From Luteimicrobium sp042670205 (lineage in GTDB: Bacteria > Actinomycetota > Actinomycetes > Actinomycetales > Cellulomonadaceae): 64,000 nucleotides of DNA. The notes beneath the pieces are model-generated. The model had not been told where the DNA came from and made no database searches. It was given only the letters and a program-made list of their open reading frames with translations. Of this stretch, positions 36,204 to 45,205 are shown one piece after another (position 1 is the stretch's first letter; each line of letters starts with the position of its first letter). The stretch spans positions 94,652 through 158,651 of the forward strand of contig NZ_JBHUWD010000003.1 in the NCBI RefSeq assembly GCF_042670205.1, in the 5' to 3' direction. Both the position numbers and the translations under genes were made by a program.

Positions 36204-38956
36204 CCGGGAGCGATGCTGCACCTCACGGTGTCGAGCACGTCGTCCTCGCCCCAGAGCCAGCGCAGGACTCCTGGTGGTCCGCCTACGCGACCGCATTGGA
36301 CGGTTCCGGCATCGGGGCAGTCAGCCGGGCGGTGATCGAGGCGGATGCCGAGTACATCGTGGCTCACGGGATCTTCGGCGACGGTTCACCGTCAGACGAG
36401 TGGCCAAGCTCGCGAGTGCGCCGAGGGCTCGTCATGGGTGCGGTCCAGTCGGGCAAGACCGCGTCGATGATGGCGGTGACCGCAAAGGCCCTGGACCGCG
36501 GGGTCGATGCCGTAGTCGTCCTCGCGGGCACGCGGACCGCCCTGTGGCTGCAGACGTTCTCTCGTCTCGTCGAGCAGCTGGACACCGGCCCCGGAAGAGC
36601 GCGGAGGCGTCTTCTGGTCCCCAGACGAAGCATCGCGACCGGCGAAGAGCTGCCGGGACCGGTCTCCGAGCTGTACGGAGTAGCGCCCGGGGCCGCATCG
36701 CGGGCTCTCGACCTCGGGAGGCCGCTCCTCGTGGTCGCAATGAAGCACGCAGTTCACATCGAGCAGCTCGCCCGTAGTCTTCACCAGCGCTTCTACCCGT
36801 TGACCGCGGGACGCATCGAGCCATTCCACGTTCTCGTGATCGATGACGAGGCCGACGACTCGTCGATCGTCGATGCTTCGCTCGAAGGATCACCCGATGA
36901 TCTTTCAGTTCAGCGCAAGCAGATCCCACGACGAATCCTCGATCTGTGGGAAGACCGCCGACAGCCCGGCCGCACAGCGAACGACCGCCTCTACGCAACC
37001 TATCTCGCCTACACCGCAACACCGCAGGCGAACCTTCTTCAGGACGACGGGAACCCCCTGGCGCCGAAGGACTTTGTTGCGAGCCTCCGGACTCCGGGAA
37101 CGGAAGGAGATCCGGAGGTACGCACCCCAAGCTACCGTGTGCCGGAAGGTGTGACGGGCTGGTACACGGGTGGTGAGATCTTCTACCGCACCATGGACGG
37201 GATCCCGCTCTGCGTGCCGACCGACGACGTCGCCGACGACGACCTGGTGCCGGACGCCCTGCGCGCCTACCTCGTGGCCTCTGCGGTACGCGTCGGGAGG
37301 CGCCCCGGAATCTTGGGACCGGCAACAGCCCGCAATCGGGTCTTCGGCTCGAAGGCCGAGGCGCAAGCAGCCACCGACGTGATGTCGATGCTGATCCACC
37401 CCGCATCAGCAAAGGACGTCCACTTCGAGGTCGCCGACCAGGTCGTCGCGTGGTCTATTGGCGAGAGGACCGACCTCCCGGTGGGCAATCCTGCTGACGA
37501 GGCCGGGCATCGCTGGCTACGGCGGGACGGCGTCGAGCAGGACATCACCCTCCATCCCGATCGTTGGTTGCGTTGGCTCGAGAGCTACGGCGAAGCCGCG
37601 CAGTTCGTCAATTCGGCATTCGACCCACCGGAACCGAGGCGGGTGCCGAGCTCCGATCGTTGGGACGAGATCCGGACGATCATTCTCGACGAAATCGTTC
37701 CAGGGACTGCCGTCGCCGTCATCAACAGCGACGAGAACGCCGACGACCGTCCCGAATTCGGGCCGTGGCAGGACGCCCAGGGCTGGCACGCGCCTCGCAA
37801 CCTCTCGACCATCTTCGTCTCGGGAAACGTGATGTCGAGAGGGCTGACGCTGGACGGACTCTCGACGACCCTGTTCACGCGCCGCTCGAACGCCCCGCTC
37901 GCCGACACGCAGATGCAGATGCAGCGGTGGTTCGGCTACCGAGGCAAGATCCTCGACCTCTGCCGGGTCCTCACGACCAGCGACCAGATCAGCCTCTTTG
38001 CGCAGTACGACCAGAACGACGAGGCACTTCGGCGCGACATCCTCGAGGCGATGCGTACCGGCGATCGCACGCCAGACTTCACGATCCTCCAGGGGAAGGA
38101 TTTTCGCGCGACCGGCAAGATCTCCGGTCTCCGTTCCGAGCCGCTGTTTCCCGGCGACCACCCCTTCGTGCGGCACATGAATCCCGCGGAGGACGATCCG
38201 AACCTTGCGCTGGTCGCTGACCTCTTCGGTTCGGACGATCTCGTGGTCGGAAGCGTCAACGCCCCGCGCGGGCTCCTGCTCAAGCAGACGTATGGTCTGA
38301 TGGAGACGGCCGACCTGCTGGACCGCATGCGCTATCGCGACCATGGCGACGACGGCTTGTCCGCGGAGCGAGGCAGATGGGCCTCGCTCGCACACCATGC
38401 GGGTCTTCCGAGCACCTTCCGCCTGTATCGCGCCCCGCAGGTCCCGCACAGCGTCGACCTCGGGTCGGCGTCACCGTACGTGATGGCCGCGTATCTCCGG
38501 TTCTGGTCCGAGTGCCTGACGAGGCGGGTCCCCGGAGTCGTCTCGTCGGACGATCCTCCGGTTCGCTGGAACCTCGTCGACCTCGGCGCACGGCGGGAGC
38601 TGCAACCTCGGTTTCGCGTAGGGCTGCGCTTCGGTGGCGGCGACCCGCTGACCGATGGCCCTCTCGCCAGACTTGGCGTGCCGGTCCGTCCTATGGAGCG
38701 CAGCCTCGTCGGCAACGACATGCATGCAAGCTGGGGATCACGGAACCGCACCGACGACGGCATCGTTGGCGACGAGCTGTTTGATCGCGCCGCCCCTGAG
38801 TCACGGGTGACCCTCACCGACGACGGTGCCAGGCGTCCCGGATCGGACGGACTGCTCTTGTTCCACGTCGTCCGAAGAGAGAGTGGCCGCGCAACGATCG
38901 CGCTGGGCGCCTCGATCCCGCGCGGTGGTCCGGACCATGTCCGGGCAAGACGCTAG
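36200..38956 (+). CDS. Z1-domain superfamily II helicase/endonuclease
   Basis: The 918-residue protein has Walker A (GAVQSGKT, about 80-87), Walker B (VIDDEADDSS, about 213-222), motif III-like YTATPQAN (about 272) and the Z1 hallmark QMQRWFGYRGK (about 575-585). In restriction islands Z1 proteins are thought to translocate on DNA and drive an associated nuclease. It is translationally coupled to the DUF262 gene and is followed 40 bases later by the DUF4420 nuclease. GC content is lower than in the backbone, which suggests transfer. Confidence 0.92.
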   Translation: MTGSDAAPHGVEHVVLAPEPAQDSWWSAYATALDGSGIGAVSRAVIEADAEYIVAHGIFGDGSPSDEWPSSRVRRGLVMGAVQSGKTASMMAVTAKALDRGVDAVVVLAGTRTALWLQTFSRLVEQLDTGPGRARRRLLVPRRSIATGEELPGPVSELYGVAPGAASRALDLGRPLLVVAMKHAVHIEQLARSLHQRFYPLTAGRIEPFHVLVIDDEADDSSIVDASLEGSPDDLSVQRKQIPRRILDLWEDRRQPGRTANDRLYATYLAYTATPQANLLQDDGNPLAPKDFVASLRTPGTEGDPEVRTPSYRVPEGVTGWYTGGEIFYRTMDGIPLCVPTDDVADDDLVPDALRAYLVASAVRVGRRPGILGPATARNRVFGSKAEAQAATDVMSMLIHPASAKDVHFEVADQVVAWSIGERTDLPVGNPADEAGHRWLRRDGVEQDITLHPDRWLRWLESYGEAAQFVNSAFDPPEPRRVPSSDRWDEIRTIILDEIVPGTAVAVINSDENADDRPEFGPWQDAQGWHAPRNLSTIFVSGNVMSRGLTLDGLSTTLFTRRSNAPLADTQMQMQRWFGYRGKILDLCRVLTTSDQISLFAQYDQNDEALRRDILEAMRTGDRTPDFTILQGKDFRATGKISGLRSEPLFPGDHPFVRHMNPAEDDPNLALVADLFGSDDLVVGSVNAPRGLLLKQTYGLMETADLLDRMRYRDHGDDGLSAERGRWASLAHHAGLPSTFRLYRAPQVPHSVDLGSASPYVMAAYLRFWSECLTRRVPGVVSSDDPPVRWNLVDLGARRELQPRFRVGLRFGGGDPLTDGPLARLGVPVRPMERSLVGNDMHASWGSRNRTDDGIVGDELFDRAAPESRVTLTDDGARRPGSDGLLLFHVVRRESGRATIALGASIPRGGPDHVRARR

Positions 38957-38996
38957 CCTCCCGCACAGCCGATGCCACGCGCGAGAGGATGTGCGT

Positions 38997-40082
38997 ATGA
39001 CGGAAGCTCCAACCGAACGGTCGTTCGAGTGGCTGCGTGACGAGGTCCTTCAGCTTCGACCCGCTGCGAAGTCGGCCGAACGAGACCTGGTGTGGGCAGA
39101 TGCCGAACACACACTCGCGGTCGCACGCGAGCCGGAGGGGCGACTGGAGATCTTCCTCCTGGGCGACGAGCTCCAAGCAGCGACCCGTCCGGTGCGCGAG
39201 CGTCTCCAGTACCAGGTCTGGCACCGCGCTGCCGGGGAGCCGATCAGGGCGAACCGCCTCGTCCTTCCCCACTCCGACGGCTTCGACGGGGCGGCAGCAT
39301 TCGTGTGTGCGGAGCTGGTCGCGAACGGGTACCACGACATCCCCGCGACAGCGTTTGCGCTGACGGAGCCTGTCATCGCGATGCTGCTGGGGCGCGCGAC
39401 GGCCCGCGACGAGGTTCTCGTCGGGCTCGCCGGCGAGCTACTCGTTCTGCGGGCTCTCCTCGCTGCCGCTCCTCCTGCGGGACGCGCGGAGCTGCTCGGG
39501 TCGTGGGCAGGCAGCGCACCTTCTTCGCGTGACTTCCAGATCGGGGACGTCGGGCTCGAGGTCAAGACCACGACCGGCCCGACCTCCAAGCACCACATCC
39601 AGGGATTTCACCAGGTTGAGGTAGGCGTTTCGGTCGGCGGCGTGCCCGAGGCCAAGCTCTTCCTGCTCAGCCTGGGCATCTCCTGGCTTCCTGCTGGCAC
39701 CCCGCAGGGGTGGTCCGTCTCTTCCCTCGTCGACGCGACGCTCGGGCTGCTCGCCGAGGATCAGGACCGCGACGACCTTCGCTTCAAGGTCCGCCAGTAC
39801 GGAGGCGATGGTGGGCAGGGGTACGACCACATGAAGGACCGAGAACTTCCGCGATTCACCCGCCGGTTCACTACTCGCTTCGAACGGCTCTACGACCTGG
39901 ACGACCCGGCGATTCGCCTGCTACGTCGACCCGACATCGAGCCGTTCGACGCGATCGACCCGGAGTCGGTCGCTTACAGCGTCGATCTCCCCACGCAGGT
40001 CAGGGGTGACCTCAATCCCGTCGTCGGCCTGCCGTCGGTGGTCGGAGCCGTGCTCAGCTCATCCGGCTTCGGACACCCCTGA
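38997..40082 (+). CDS. DUF4420 PD-(D/E)XK nuclease
   Basis: The 361-residue protein matches DUF4420 ('PD-(D/E)XK motif protein'): an upstream Glu helix (LAGELLVLRALL, about 144), then RDFQIGDVGLEVKTTTG (about 180-194), which holds the Asp and the E-V-K of the active site. It is the probable cutting subunit of the island. The ATG at 38997 has GAGAGG eight bases upstream. Its last 29 bases overlap the end of the convergent methylase gene, so the two mRNAs are antisense at their ends. Confidence 0.88.
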   Translation: MTEAPTERSFEWLRDEVLQLRPAAKSAERDLVWADAEHTLAVAREPEGRLEIFLLGDELQAATRPVRERLQYQVWHRAAGEPIRANRLVLPHSDGFDGAAAFVCAELVANGYHDIPATAFALTEPVIAMLLGRATARDEVLVGLAGELLVLRALLAAAPPAGRAELLGSWAGSAPSSRDFQIGDVGLEVKTTTGPTSKHHIQGFHQVEVGVSVGGVPEAKLFLLSLGISWLPAGTPQGWSVSSLVDATLGLLAEDQDRDDLRFKVRQYGGDGGQGYDHMKDRELPRFTRRFTTRFERLYDLDDPAIRLLRRPDIEPFDAIDPESVAYSVDLPTQVRGDLNPVVGLPSVVGAVLSSSGFGHP

Positions 40083-41505
40083 GCGTCGTGCCCGAGATCG
40101 GCTGATCGTCAAGCGGCGCTGCTACGCCGGTCAGCCGAGTGACGGCGGTCGGGAACGCTTCGCCGGCCGCTGCGACGGCCGCCACCAACTCGGGCGGGAG
40201 GTCCTTGGCCTCGCGCTCATTGAGCACGTGCGCACGGAAGACATGCCATGCAGCGCCGATCGAGACGCCGTTGCCGGCCTGCTTGTAGGACGCCTTGTCG
40301 GCCTGCTTACCGAAGTCGAACGACGAGGGCATCCCTTGAAGCCGGATGACCTCGTCAGGCGTCAGCCGGCGCATCCGCGACCCGACGATCGAGGTCTGGT
40401 TGATCGCCACCAGCGCGGGCACATAGGTGGCGCGCCTCACTCGCACGCCGGAAGGGCGGAGCTGGATGACGCACTCGGTCAACGACTTTGCGTCCTGCGC
40501 CTGCCACTCGAACTTCCTCCGAGACGCGGGAAACTTGGAAGCGACCTCGGGGTGCGCTTCTCTCCAACCCTCGATGACGTCCCGGTGCCGGTCGTAGAAC
40601 CGCGCGTTCTTCCGGAGGAAGTCTTGCTTCCAGGTCGGCAGGGCGGCGAGGGCGTCGGAGTCGAGCGAGGATTCCGGAACCCAGTCGTCTGACCACAGCG
40701 GGAAGCCGGGGAGCCTGTCTCCCGTCGACGCACGCATACGACGGACGAAGTCGTCCCATGCAGCCACCCACTTCGTCTCGTCGTCGTCCAACGTGTAACG
40801 GTCGAGACCGTCGATCGAGTCGTCGTCGTCGAGGATTCCCTCGATCCGCCAGCGCTCTGGCGACCACCCACCCACCACCTCGCGCCTGAGCGTGGGAGCG
40901 GGCTCCAGACCCTGCCGCAGCTCAGCCCTCACTCTCCCCGGACCGATGTACGTCCCGAGGATGTAGACGCGCTCCCGCACCTGAGGCGTGCCACCCATCT
41001 CCGGAGGGAGGAGATGGGGAGAGAAGATCGTCGGGGTGCTGGAGACTCGGTAGCCCAGGTCGCGCAACGTCTCGATGATGACGTCCCACTCGTGCTCGTG
41101 GCGCGGGCCTGCGAGGTTCCGGACGTTCTCGAGGAGGACCACCGGCGGCTTCTTCTCCTCGAGTATCCGGGCGATGTTCCAGAACAGCGTGCCGCGCGCC
41201 TCGTCCATGCCTCGCTGGCGCCCCGACTTCGAGAACGGCTGACACGGGAACCCTGCAGCGAGGACCATGTGCGGCGGCACTGCAGCAGGGTCGGCAGCCG
41301 TGATGTCGTCGTTGATGGTGGGTCGTGGTTCTTCGATCGGCAGCGGCTCGACCCAGTTCCTCAGGTAAGTGTTGCGTGCAGCCTTGTCCTTCTCCGAGAC
41401 GTAGACGCAGCGACCACCCGCGTGATCGAGCATGGCGTGGAACCCGCCGATGCCTGCGAACAGATCGACGTAGTCGAACGGCGCGACTCGGGCGGGCTCG
41501 GTCAT
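40054..41505 (-). CDS. Dcm-type DNA (cytosine-5) methyltransferase
   Basis: The 483-residue enzyme shows motif I (VDLFAGIGGFHAML, about 13), motif IV with the catalytic cysteine (GFPCQPFSKSG, PCQ at 87-89), motif VI (LLENVRN, ENV at 126-128), motif VIII-like QVRERVYILGT and motif X (QAGNGVSIGAAWHVF). A long target-recognition region (about 190-400) is unlike Dcm, so the site differs. It should protect host DNA from the island's nuclease. The start is leaderless from TAAGCT at 41513-41518; it is on the opposite strand to the DUF262/Z1/DUF4420 genes. Confidence 0.95.
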   Translation of the reverse strand: MTEPARVAPFDYVDLFAGIGGFHAMLDHAGGRCVYVSEKDKAARNTYLRNWVEPLPIEEPRPTINDDITAADPAAVPPHMVLAAGFPCQPFSKSGRQRGMDEARGTLFWNIARILEEKKPPVVLLENVRNLAGPRHEHEWDVIIETLRDLGYRVSSTPTIFSPHLLPPEMGGTPQVRERVYILGTYIGPGRVRAELRQGLEPAPTLRREVVGGWSPERWRIEGILDDDDSIDGLDRYTLDDDETKWVAAWDDFVRRMRASTGDRLPGFPLWSDDWVPESSLDSDALAALPTWKQDFLRKNARFYDRHRDVIEGWREAHPEVASKFPASRRKFEWQAQDAKSLTECVIQLRPSGVRVRRATYVPALVAINQTSIVGSRMRRLTPDEVIRLQGMPSSFDFGKQADKASYKQAGNGVSIGAAWHVFRAHVLNEREAKDLPPELVAAVAAAGEAFPTAVTRLTGVAAPLDDQPISGTTLRGVRSRMS

Positions 41506-41512
41506 GGACCCA

Positions 41513-41518
41513 AGCTTA
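41513..41518 (-). promoter_or_regulatory. Leaderless -10 element of the methylase gene
   Basis: On the minus strand TAAGCT is followed by seven bases (TGGGTCC) and ATG at 41505. This fixes the start against the in-frame ATG at 41541 upstream. A separate promoter lets methylation be established apart from the effector genes. Confidence 0.55.
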
Positions 41519-41687
41519 GCTTGATCGGCCCTCGACGCCATGCCACCAGGCGTCGCGCCGCGCATCATAGGCTGGTTGGGACTCACGCTGCAGATCCCAG
41601 CACCAGCTACCCACGCCGGAGCCACCGATCCCGACATATCACGTACCCGAGCATCCCGGCTCGTCGTCCGAGGCCGTCTCTCAACGC

Positions 41688-42077
41688 ATGTCCCAGGCCC
41701 TTCGACGCGACACGAGACCGGAGCTCCTGCTGCGAAGGGAGCTGCATCGTCGCGGGCTCCGCTACCGACTCATCGTGAAGGTCCCGGGCAACAACCGACG
41801 GACCATCGACATCGCGTTTCCCCGCCAGAAGCTGGCCGTATTCATCGACGGGTGCTTCTGGCACGGGTGCCCGGCCCATGGGACCGCACCTAAGTCGAAT
41901 TCTCTGTGGTGGAGCCAGAAGATCGACGCGAACAGAGCACGCGACGCTGACACCAACCTGCTCCTCGACGCCGCCGGCTGGGGCGTGCTCCGGCTCTGGG
42001 AGCACGACCCAGCAGAAGCCGCAGCCGATCAAGTGATCGCCGCGCTGGCCTCGCACGAGCGTTGCTCGACTACCTGA
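41688..42077 (+). CDS. vsr: Very short patch repair (Vsr) endonuclease
   Basis: The 129-residue protein has the Vsr N-terminus (RRDTRPELLLRRELHRRGLRYR), the catalytic TIDIAFPRQKLAVFIDGCFWHGCPAHGT and SLWWSQKIDANRARD. Vsr nicks next to T:G mismatches made when 5-methylcytosine deaminates, limiting mutation caused by the methylase at 40054. It is divergent from that methylase with 183 bases between starts. In some islands Vsr-like proteins act as restriction enzymes, which cannot be excluded. Confidence 0.92.
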   Translation: MSQALRRDTRPELLLRRELHRRGLRYRLIVKVPGNNRRTIDIAFPRQKLAVFIDGCFWHGCPAHGTAPKSNSLWWSQKIDANRARDADTNLLLDAAGWGVLRLWEHDPAEAAADQVIAALASHERCSTT

Positions 42078-42203
42078 CGACCGATCAGGAAACCCTGGTC
42101 AACATCCGGCGGCGTGCCCGCGACGAGATCTTCGCCGTCACTCGTGGCGGCGGTGGTCGCGCGGACGGTACTGTCACCGCGCAGGGGTCGGAGGAGGTCG
42201 AGG

Positions 42204-42977
42204 GTGAGCGTCGTGAGCGGTGCTCGCGCAGGTCAGGACGCGCTCCTGTCGGACGGCGTCCAGCTGGACCTCTTCGACGGGCTGGCGGTGGACGGCGAGC
42301 GCGAGGCGAGCGCGTGGGGCGCCGCCGCACCACCGCCCCCGCCCCCCGCGGACGAGCCCGCCGCGCTCCGCGGCTCGGACGCCCTTCTCACGGCCCAGGG
42401 CATCGACCGGCTGCTGCTGAGCGAGGCGTTCACGACGCTCGCGGAGCACGACCGCGCGTCCGCCCCTCTTACGGGGGTCCGCCTCCACGTCGAGGTGCGG
42501 CTCGAGGGTGCCGGGCAGGTCCTGACGGTGGCGTCGTCGGTCGAGCGCGAGGTGCGGCGTCTGGAGTCCGCGGTGGGTGCTTCCGCGGCGACGGAGCCGG
42601 CGTCGGACGCGGCGCTCGCGGGGGCCATTGCGGCGGCGCAACCCCAGGCGAGCGGGCCGGGCGGGCTCCGGATCGCCGGCGCGGGCGGGAGCGCCGGGAC
42701 CCTCATGCTCGTGCTGGAACCGGTGAGCCCGACGACGCCGCTCGCCCGCTGGCCCCGGGTCGCGCTCGCGCTCGCCGCGTCGGCGGTCGCGGATCGCGGC
42801 TTCCGCCTCGCTGACGGCGCGAGCCCGCAGCTCACGGTCGAGCTCGCACGGCCGCGGTCGCGCGCGGTGGCCGGCGGCCTGCCGGACGACGCCGTGACGA
42901 TGATCCTCGTCGGTCGCCAGGCGGGGGCGACCCGTCAGGTGCGCGTCGTCACGACGGGCGAGCGCGACGGTGGATGA
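42204..42977 (+). CDS. Uncharacterised protein
   Basis: The 257-residue protein is not recognised. It has no membrane segment. The first 65 residues are Pro-rich (a run of P near 45-52); the remainder alternates strands and helices with repeated Ala-rich stretches (AIAAAQ, ALALAASAVADRGF), and ends in VTMILVGRQAG. The GTG at 42204 is preceded by GGAGGAGG seven bases upstream; TACTGT at about 42170 may be a -10. It is the first gene right of the restriction island and is GC-rich like the backbone. Confidence 0.7.
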   Translation: MSVVSGARAGQDALLSDGVQLDLFDGLAVDGEREASAWGAAAPPPPPPADEPAALRGSDALLTAQGIDRLLLSEAFTTLAEHDRASAPLTGVRLHVEVRLEGAGQVLTVASSVEREVRRLESAVGASAATEPASDAALAGAIAAAQPQASGPGGLRIAGAGGSAGTLMLVLEPVSPTTPLARWPRVALALAASAVADRGFRLADGASPQLTVELARPRSRAVAGGLPDDAVTMILVGRQAGATRQVRVVTTGERDGG

Positions 42978-43004
42978 CCGCGCGGTCGTGCGCCGGCTCG
43001 AGGG

Positions 43005-43010
43005 TATTCT
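43005..43010 (+). promoter_or_regulatory. Leaderless -10 element of the SIMPL gene
   Basis: TATTCT, close to consensus, is followed by six bases and ATG at 43017. Confidence 0.6.
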
Positions 43011-43016
43011 CCGCGC

Positions 43017-43685
43017 ATGCCGCTGATCGCCGTCGAGGGTCGAGCCGTCCGGTTCCAGCGCGCCGAGCGGGGGACGCTGACCGTCGGCGTGTCGTTCTCG
43101 GGCGAGGCGCGCGAGCCGGTCCTCGAGCACGCGCGGCGCACGCACGGACGGCTGGTCGACGAGGCGAAGGCGCACACCGACGCGGGGACCGCGACCTGGT
43201 GGGGCGCCGACGGCGTCGCGGCCTGGGCGTTCCACGAGTGGGTCAAGCCGGAGCCGCACCTCGACTCGCAGAAGGTCCTGCGGTTCCGCGCGAGCTCGCG
43301 CATCCGCGTGAAGTTCCGCGACTTCTCCGTCCTCAGCACCTGGGCGTCGGCCGTCGCCGAGCGGACCGGCGTGAGCCTCGACGGCGTCGAGTGGGCGTTG
43401 ACGGACACGACCCGCGTCACCCTGACGAAGGAGGTCCGGCGGTCCGCCGCGCTCGACGCCCGCGCGCGGGCGTCGGAGTACGCGAGCGCCTTGGGCCTCG
43501 GCGAGGTGCGCCTGGTGACGCTCTACGAGGCCGGGCTGCGTCCCGACGTCGGCTCCCGCCCGGGACCCACGACCGTCGCTGCGCGAGGTGCGGCGGCGAG
43601 CAGCACGAAAGGCAGCGGCTTCGAGCTGCGCCCCGACGACATCGAGGTCACGGCCGCGGTCTCGGCCGACTACGACGCCGCCTGA
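43017..43685 (+). CDS. SIMPL (DUF541) domain protein
   Basis: The 222-residue protein matches the SIMPL fold: LTVGVSFSGEAREPVLEHARRTHGRLVDEAKAH at the start, RFRASSRIRVKFRDFSVLS in the middle, EVRRSAALDARARASEYASALGLG and a final LRPDDIEVTAAVSADYDA. SIMPL proteins form oligomers, often periplasmic, of unclear role; here no signal peptide is visible, so it is probably cytoplasmic. It is a leaderless single gene. Confidence 0.82.
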   Translation: MPLIAVEGRAVRFQRAERGTLTVGVSFSGEAREPVLEHARRTHGRLVDEAKAHTDAGTATWWGADGVAAWAFHEWVKPEPHLDSQKVLRFRASSRIRVKFRDFSVLSTWASAVAERTGVSLDGVEWALTDTTRVTLTKEVRRSAALDARARASEYASALGLGEVRLVTLYEAGLRPDVGSRPGPTTVAARGAAASSTKGSGFELRPDDIEVTAAVSADYDAA

Positions 43686-43813
43686 GCGCGCCGGAGGCTC
43701 GGCCGGGAACGCTCCAGTGCGCCCGAGTGACGCACGACCCGCCCGAGTTCACCCCGTCGATCCTGTGCCCGCGCGTTGACACTGCTGAACACGCGGCCAG
43801 ACGATGGTGGACG

Positions 43814-43831
43814 TTGTGACCTGGCTCACAA
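43814..43831. promoter_or_regulatory. Full-consensus Crp/GlxR binding site
   Basis: TTGTGA-CCTGGC-TCACAA contains the complete TGTGA-N6-TCACA consensus with one more matching base on each side. It lies 107 bases before the ScyD/E-type gene. A TTGACA sequence sits at 43776-43781, but no convincing -10 follows. Whether binding activates or represses cannot be judged. Confidence 0.65.
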
Positions 43832-43937
43832 TCTGCCCCACGCACCGGACGACGCCCCCTCTCGCGTCCCGCACGTGCTCCGCGCGCGCCGCGCGCCACC
43901 TTCCGCACTTCGTCGTACCTCTCGATGGGGAGAGCTC

Positions 43938-45062
43938 ATGCGCACCTCCAAGAAGCTCGCGGCGCTCGGCGCCGTCGCGCTCGTCTTCGCCACGCCTGCC
44001 GCGGTCGCGTCCGCCCACGGCAAACCCGTCCACACCCCGAACCCGGTCGTCCAGTCCGACCAGCTCGTGGCGCCCTTCAACCTCGACCTCTCGTTCGGCA
44101 AGGTCTACTTCGCCGACGGCGGCCTCAACATGGTCGGCACCCTCGGCATGGGCGGTGCTCCGGTACCGATCGCGACGGACCAGCCCGGCGCGTCCGGCGT
44201 CGCCCGCTCCGGTGACGGCCGGTACCTCGCCTTCACCACCACCGTCACGAACGAGGAGACGTTCGAGAACTCCGCGAGCGGCCTCAACATCTGGGGACCG
44301 CTCGGCAGCCGCGTCTACGCGGACACGCACGCGTTCGAGGTCGCGAACAACCCCGACCAGGTCAACCACTACGGCATCACCAACCCGAGCCAGTGCGTCA
44401 CGGACGCCTTCACGGCTGCCGGGTTCCCCGTCTCGTACACGGGGCAGGTCGACTCCCACGCCTATTCCGTGGCCTCGGTCAGGAACGGCTGGGTCGTCGC
44501 CGACGCCGGTGCGAACGCCCTCTTCAAGGTCAGCTCGACGGGCACGGTCAGCACCCTCGCGGTCCTGCCGCCCCAGCCGCTGAAGATCACCGCGGCGCAG
44601 GCTGCGGGGCTCGGGCTGCCCGACTGCGTCGTCGGCGTGACGTACGCGTTCGAGCCCGTGCCGACGGACGTCGAGGTCGGCCGTGACGGCGCGCTCTACG
44701 TGACGACGCTGCCCGGCGGCCCGGAGGGTCCGCAGCTCGGCGCCCGCGGTGCGCTCTGGCGGGTCGACGCCCGCAGCGGTCACGTGACGAAGGTCGCGGG
44801 CGGCTTCCTCGGCGCGACCAACCTCGCGCTCGGCACGCACGGCCAGATCTACGTGGCCGAGCTGTTCGGCGGCAAGATCTCGATGGTCGACCGCGGCCGG
44901 GTCTCGACGTTCGTGACGCTGCCCGGCGTCGTCGCCGTCGAGACGGCACGCAACGGCTCCCTGTGGGCCGCGACCATGGCGAACGAGGACCCGGCGGCGC
45001 CGGGCACGGTCGTCCAGGTCACGCGCGGACACACCCACTTCTGGGGACACGTCCACCGCTGA
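43938..45062 (+). CDS. Secreted ScyD/ScyE-family beta-propeller protein
   Basis: The 374-residue protein has a Sec signal peptide (KKLAALGAVALVFATPAAVASA, cut near residue 26) and repeated propeller strands (TDVEVGRDGALYVTTLPGGPEG, GATNLALGTHGQIYVAELFGG, VSTFVTLPGVVAVE) as in ScyD/ScyE proteins. Two internal cysteines (about 155 and 235) may form a disulfide. The role in heterotrophs is unknown; family members in cyanobacteria lie in scytonemin gene clusters. GGGGAG lies five bases before the ATG. It has a Crp-like site upstream and a hairpin terminator downstream. Confidence 0.85.
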   Translation: MRTSKKLAALGAVALVFATPAAVASAHGKPVHTPNPVVQSDQLVAPFNLDLSFGKVYFADGGLNMVGTLGMGGAPVPIATDQPGASGVARSGDGRYLAFTTTVTNEETFENSASGLNIWGPLGSRVYADTHAFEVANNPDQVNHYGITNPSQCVTDAFTAAGFPVSYTGQVDSHAYSVASVRNGWVVADAGANALFKVSSTGTVSTLAVLPPQPLKITAAQAAGLGLPDCVVGVTYAFEPVPTDVEVGRDGALYVTTLPGGPEGPQLGARGALWRVDARSGHVTKVAGGFLGATNLALGTHGQIYVAELFGGKISMVDRGRVSTFVTLPGVVAVETARNGSLWAATMANEDPAAPGTVVQVTRGHTHFWGHVHR

Positions 45063-45099
45063 CGCACGAGCGGGTCGCGCCTCGCGGCCCGCACCGAGG

Positions 45100-45142
45100 A
45101 GCCGAGATCCGTTCGTCGCGCCCTGCGCGACGGATCTCGGCT
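45100..45142 (+). terminator. Long terminator hairpin after the ScyD/E gene
   Basis: A perfect 12-bp outer stem (AGCCGAGATCCG / CGGATCTCGGCT) encloses a 5-bp inner stem (TCGCG / CGCGA) with loop CCCTG. It is 38 bases after the stop. Confidence 0.7.
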
Positions 45143-45205
45143 GCTCGTCGGTCGACACGTGGTCCGCACTCGTACGTCGACGTACAGACTGCGACGGTGG
45201 AGGGC

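Noticed and set aside
43776..43781. TTGACA resembling a consensus -35 upstream of the ScyD/E gene
   Set aside because: No acceptable -10 at 16-19 bases; left as a comment, not a promoter call.
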